This document shows positions 10,542 through 13,821 of a stretch of 13,821 bases of DNA, in pieces. A program made the translations under genes and the position numbers. The DNA comes from Fragilaria radians (taxonomy: Eukaryota > Bacillariophyta > Fragilariophyceae > Fragilariales > Fragilariaceae): the NCBI GenBank assembly GCA_900642245.1, contig CAAAJI010000411.1, positions 27,115-40,935 of the forward strand. Reading direction: 5' to 3'. Each line of letters starts with the position of its first letter. Position 1 is the stretch's first letter. The notes under the pieces were generated by a model. That model saw only the letters and a program-made list of their open reading frames with translations. It was not told the origin of the DNA and ran no database searches.

Positions 10542-12527
10542 TTAGGGAGAACTATGAGAGTCCAACATTGACGCTCCGATACTTTCCACACCATCCAAGG
10601 GATTCACGACATTTTCCATCGTTTCCAAATAAAGCTTATTTCCCAATTCCTTATACTTTTCACTCATTTCCTCCATGCCCTTTTGCAATACTACTTCTGT
10701 GACGGCATCACCGTAATACCCATTCTCTGCGGCATATTGTCGAACGTCCTCTGTAATTTTCATCGAACAAAATTTAGGACCACACATGGAACAAAAGTGA
10801 CTTGACTTGGAGGCCTCACTGTCTAGAGTTTCATCATGAAAGGCACGTGCAGTGACAGGATCCAGGGCAAGATTGAATTGATCATTCCAACGGAATTCAA
10901 ATCGTGCCTTACTAAGGGCATCATCTCGCATCTGAGCTCCTGGTAGACCCTTGGCAAGGTCGGCCGCATGTGCAGCAATCTTGTAGGCAATAATTCCGGC
11001 CTTGACATCGTCGCGATTGGGTAATCCCAAATGTTCCTTGGGTGTTACATAACATAACATGGCTGTTCCCAAGGCTGCAATGTTGGCAGCACCAATTGCA
11101 GATGTAATATGGTCGTAGCCAGGAGCAATGTCAGTCGTGAGTGGTCCCAATGTGTAAAAGGGTGCCTCCATACACCAATCCAGTTGATTTCTCATATTTT
11201 CTGGAATCTTATGTAGTGGCACATGGCCAGGACCTTCGTTCATGACCTGTACGTCCTTCTCCCATGCACGTTTCGTCAATAGACCCTGTGTTCGGAGTTC
11301 AGCAAATTGTGCTTCGTCATTGGCATCGTAGATAGATCCAGGACGTAATCCATCACCAATCGAGAGGGCAATGTCGTACTTGGCACAAATGTCAAGAATT
11401 TCATCCCAGTGTTCATAGGCGAAATTCTCCTTGTGGTGAAAGATATTCCATTTGGCATGAATGGAACCTCCTCGAGAGACGATGCCAGTCTTACGGTGGA
11501 TGGTAAGAGGAACGTAAGAGAGAAGAACCCCAGCATGGATAGTGAAATAGTCGACACCCTGTTCGGCTTGTTCCAAGAGTGTTTCCTTAAAGACTTCCCA
11601 TGTTAGGTTCTCAGCGATACCATCCACCTTTTCAAGTGCTTGGTAGATGGGTACAGTCCCGACAGGGATAGGAGAATTCCGAAGGATCCATTCACGGGTT
11701 TGATGAATGTGCTTCCCGGTACTTAGGTCCATGAGAGTGTCAGCACCCCAAAGAGTCGACCATTGTAACTTTTCAACTTCTTCTTCGATAGAGGATGTAA
11801 TGGCCGAGTTTCCAATATTGGCATTAATCTTGACCTTGAACATCCGACCAATGATTTGTGGTTCGAGTTCTGGATGCTTCTTATTGGAGCAAATAATGGC
11901 ACGACCACGAGCCACCTCGGATCGGACAAATTCTGGATCGATATGTTCTCGTTCTGCCACAAAGAGCATTTCTTCTGTAATCAAACCCTTTCGAGCAAAG
12001 TGCATTTGAGTGTATCGCTCATGTTGTCCCTCACGAGCATCGATCCATTCTTGACGTAACTTGGGTAAACCCAATTTGGGGTCAACATTTTGTGGACCTG
12101 ACGTATCATACAAATCCAAATAGGGTTCCTCTGGATCATCCAAATGTACGCGACGGAATGGAATTTGTAGTTCATGACCTGTTGATTCGTGTAAGACAGA
12201 AACATATTCCTTGGTAGAACGAGGGAATGCATCATGATAGGCCACCGATGAAATTTGATTAAAATCAGGATTGTATGGATCAATGGTGGGCTTCGTACGT
12301 TTCGTGGGTTTGATATTCGCTTCACGTGTCACCAACAAATCGGATGGGAGTGGATCTGTCAAAACCCGAAGGGATGTTGGTGATGATGATGATGTCATCA
12401 TTCTTTGTCTTGGATGAATGTTGGATCCTGCAAGATTTGGAGTCACAAACGCATGTACTGTGCCATCATTCTCGTCATAATTTGTCAACAGAAGAAGAGC
12501 GATTAGGGTAACCGAACGAATCAACAT
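10542..12527 (-). CDS. thiC: Phosphomethylpyrimidine synthase ThiC, plastid-targeted (661 aa)
   Basis: ThiC is a radical-SAM enzyme that rearranges aminoimidazole ribotide into HMP-phosphate, the pyrimidine precursor of thiamine. The ATG at 12527 is the first after an in-frame upstream TGA. The longer frame reaching 12548 begins with TTG and is not a likely start. Residues 1-26 form a hydrophobic signal peptide ending A|FVTP, the phenylalanine-type cleavage site of diatom plastid pre-sequences; a Ser/Arg-rich transit segment runs to about 60. The ThiC-associated N-domain includes YHDAFPRS (about 97-104). The core runs from about 165 to 590: INANIGNSAI, LWGADTLMDLSTG, SRGGS, EGPGHVP, EAPFYTLGPL and KEHLGLPN. 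H435 and H499 fit the conserved metal-binding histidines. The Fe-S cluster motif CX2CX4C is C579, C582, C587. The ANIAALGTAMLCYVT segment resembles plant rather than bacterial ThiC. No intron or break is seen; the gene looks functional. Confidence 0.98.
   Translation of the reverse strand: MLIRSVTLIALLLLTNYDENDGTVHAFVTPNLAGSNIHPRQRMMTSSSSPTSLRVLTDPLPSDLLVTREANIKPTKRTKPTIDPYNPDFNQISSVAYHDAFPRSTKEYVSVLHESTGHELQIPFRRVHLDDPEEPYLDLYDTSGPQNVDPKLGLPKLRQEWIDAREGQHERYTQMHFARKGLITEEMLFVAEREHIDPEFVRSEVARGRAIICSNKKHPELEPQIIGRMFKVKINANIGNSAITSSIEEEVEKLQWSTLWGADTLMDLSTGKHIHQTREWILRNSPIPVGTVPIYQALEKVDGIAENLTWEVFKETLLEQAEQGVDYFTIHAGVLLSYVPLTIHRKTGIVSRGGSIHAKWNIFHHKENFAYEHWDEILDICAKYDIALSIGDGLRPGSIYDANDEAQFAELRTQGLLTKRAWEKDVQVMNEGPGHVPLHKIPENMRNQLDWCMEAPFYTLGPLTTDIAPGYDHITSAIGAANIAALGTAMLCYVTPKEHLGLPNRDDVKAGIIAYKIAAHAADLAKGLPGAQMRDDALSKARFEFRWNDQFNLALDPVTARAFHDETLDSEASKSSHFCSMCGPKFCSMKITEDVRQYAAENGYYGDAVTEVVLQKGMEEMSEKYKELGNKLYLETMENVVNPLDGVESIGASMLDSHSSP
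12449..12527 (-). other. Signal peptide of ThiC with HAFVTP cleavage motif
   Basis: The segment MLIRSVTLIALLLLTNYD... gives a basic-hydrophobic start, followed by a predicted cut between Ala26 and Phe27. In diatoms and related algae, a phenylalanine at +1 is known to direct proteins through the innermost plastid envelopes. ThiC thus probably acts in the plastid stroma, close to ferredoxin-type electron donors. The placement is inferred from the motif. Confidence 0.85.
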
Positions 12528-12629
12528 TGGAAGAAGAAGGCGAGTCAAAATTCAAGTTGGGGAGTCAGAGAAGAAGCAAGCTGTACACAAATTATCGCTT
12601 CAATTATTTTGAGAACTGCTATCTTGTGG

Positions 12630-12635
12630 CACGTG
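12630..12635. promoter_or_regulatory. G-box/E-box CACGTG upstream of thiC
   Basis: A palindromic CACGTG lies 103 bases upstream of the thiC ATG. It is the consensus core for bHLH and some bZIP factors. One hit of a six-base motif is weak evidence alone; its nearness to the start and to the TGACGT motifs makes it worth noting. Confidence 0.35.
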
Positions 12636-12647
12636 AAATACGGAACT

Positions 12648-12802
12648 TGACGTTGGGAATCTCCTCAAATGCACTATCAAGAAAGATTTTGGTGGCTCGA
12701 AATAGTCGGCATATGGGGGACTGCTTGTCAGCTAGTAGTAGTACCGAAGGAAAATCTTTGCCGAAACCGAAGTGTCTCTAAAACTGACGTACTTCGAACG
12801 TC
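12648..12802. promoter_or_regulatory. Three TGACGT (CRE half-site) motifs upstream of thiC, two as an inverted repeat
   Basis: TGACGT occurs at 12648-12653 and 12784-12789, and its reverse complement ACGTCA at 12797-12802. The latter two form the perfect inverted repeat TGACGT-N7-ACGTCA with a TTCGAA palindrome in its middle. They lie about 120 and 260 bases upstream of the thiC ATG. In the diatom Phaeodactylum, TGACGT and ACGTCA elements upstream of a carbonic anhydrase gene are the known CO2/cAMP-responsive elements bound by a bZIP factor. Use at thiC is inference. Confidence 0.45.
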
Positions 12803-13035
12803 ATGCATCAAAACACATTCTGAGTTCCCATCTATCCCAAAAGTATTTTGAATTCTGAATTAGTAAATTATCTTCCGAGAGTGTACCAAGGATAACTGGT
12901 TCGAATCTTCAATCGCTGATGTTATTATAACTATTGAGTGAAGAGTTACCTTGAACTCAATTACAAAACATTAATACTGAGGATATGGATACCATCCCAG
13001 TTAAAGGATAAAGAACCGCAATCCCAACCCCAAGG
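12803..13035. other. Upstream flank of thiC, no feature recognised
   Basis: AT-rich DNA with no gene seen. A GGTTCGAATC match at 12897-12906 resembles a tRNA T-loop, but the flanking bases do not form the stem. Confidence 0.5.
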
Positions 13036-13191
13036 CTTCATCTGCGAATTTATCTAGAACACTTGGATAATTAAATCTAATTGTGGAAGTTGACACATAG
13101 ATTATTTCCAAAACTTCATCTGCGAATTTATCTAGAACACTTGGATAATTAAATCTAATTGTGGAAGTTGACACATTGATTATTTTCAAAA
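13036..13191. repeat. Two-copy 78-bp tandem repeat
   Basis: Copies at 13036-13113 and 13114-13191 differ at only two positions, so the duplication is recent. Each begins CTTCATCTGCGAATT. The 78-bp unit is a multiple of three, so the 79-codon minus-strand stretch at 13001-13240 stays open and shows a 26-residue repeat containing STSTIRFNYPSVLDKFADE. With no start context or known family, I treat that open stretch as a by-product of the duplication rather than a gene. Confidence 0.95.
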
Positions 13192-13411
13192 CTGTATCAG
13201 ATATGAAGCAGATATGGCATTTTTGTAATTTCTGTTTCATGATAAAATCGGGGTTGGATATAAGGTGCTTTGTGAGCAGTTCCTTCTGCTAGTTTTGTGA
13301 TTGAAAGGAGAAATCTGGGATACATCAATTACAAATTGGCATTGAATTATCATCATTTTCAATCACTACTGAAGGCGTATATTGACAATTATTTAGTGTG
13401 CAGATTGCATT

Positions 13412-13732
13412 CTATGCAGGAGGAAACATAAAAGTGTTGAAGAAAATTATATACAATACTATTGAGTTGTGTTTCATTTTCGTCTCTAAATTGGTCATTA
13501 AAATGGAAAGATTGGTTCGGATTACACAACATTTGCTAGTTCTACTTTTCGAGTGAAAAAATACCATCTCAATGATATGAATAGTTATTGCTAAGTCATA
13601 TGAGTCTCCAAGCTGTTCTTCTGCAATAATTTTTGGGTTATAGCAGTTCTGGCCCAGCGTTTGTCATTTTGCAGTATTCCCTCCAAAAGAATAGAGGGTT
13701 TGTCCTTTGGCTCGCTTGTTCTTTTGAGCCAT
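13412..13732 (-). pseudogene. Stop-interrupted open stretch, unknown product
   Basis: Reading on the minus strand from an ATG at 13732 gives 22 codons (MAQKNKRAKGQTLYSFGGNT...). A TGA at 13666-13664 follows, then 83 open codons in the same frame to a TAG at 13414-13412. The stretch includes IIAEEQLGDSYDLAITIHII. No family is recognised. It may be a gene broken by one point mutation, exons of a gene partly outside the window, or chance. No GT-AG pair obviously removes the stop. Confidence 0.2.
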
Positions 13733-13821
13733 TGTCAAAGAACTCTTTAGCGTGCAACCATAGATGGCATATTTTGCATGCTTGGTGAAGTCGTATATCA
13801 CACGTGAGATATCGAATTTAA

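Noticed and set aside
12361..12400. GATGATGATGATGATGTCATC triplet repeat
   Set aside because: It encodes the Ser run of the ThiC transit peptide; low-complexity serine tracts are ordinary in such pre-sequences.
12527..12781. 84-codon plus-strand open stretch starting next to the thiC ATG
   Set aside because: It lies antisense to the thiC leader and start region with no recognised motif; a divergent gene beginning exactly there is unlikely.
12897..12906. GGTTCGAATC, a tRNA T-loop-like match
   Set aside because: The flanking bases do not pair to make a T-stem, and no D-arm or acceptor partner is seen.
13001..13240. 79-codon minus-strand open stretch with a 26-residue repeat
   Set aside because: The repeat comes from the recent 78-bp DNA duplication; there is no family match or start context to support a gene.

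Overview
The window looks like nuclear DNA from a photosynthetic eukaryote with secondary plastids, most likely a diatom. Four things point this way. The intact biosynthetic gene carries a hydrophobic signal peptide ending in A|FVTP, which is the bipartite plastid pre-sequence of diatoms. Its ThiC core is of the plant/algal type. The other gene has a short 71-bp spliceosomal intron. The intergenic DNA holds Copia-type retroelement debris whose reverse transcriptase and RNase H fragments resemble the Copia lineages common in diatoms. The species cannot be fixed from the sequence.

Layout. Positions 2-2643 (+) hold the 3' part of a gene for a large STAND-type signalling ATPase (COG3899-like AAA plus TPR-like repeats), in two exons; its N-terminus lies outside the window. 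Positions 2644-10320 are AT-rich DNA with no intact gene. Two heavily mutated Copia fragments lie there on the + strand: reverse transcriptase/RNase H remains at about 4684-5760, and gag zinc-knuckle/integrase remains at about 9450-9946. The 3' half of a pol region therefore lies upstream of a 5' half, as expected from two head-to-tail elements that have each lost their outer half. A two-copy 79-bp tandem repeat (10321-10478) follows.

Positions 10542-12527 (-) hold a complete, intronless thiC/THIC gene for plastid-targeted HMP-phosphate synthase, which makes the pyrimidine half of thiamine. Its upstream region (12528-13821) has a G-box-like CACGTG, three TGACGT motifs (two forming a perfect inverted repeat), a recent 78-bp tandem duplication, and a stop-interrupted open stretch on the - strand near the window end.

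The two genes are convergent, with about 7.9 kb between their stop codons, and have no evident functional link. I see no recognisable TPP riboswitch near thiC. I found no clear new multi-gene system here. The points most worth following up are the thiC promoter motifs, the permuted retroelement arrangement and the paired tandem duplications flanking thiC.
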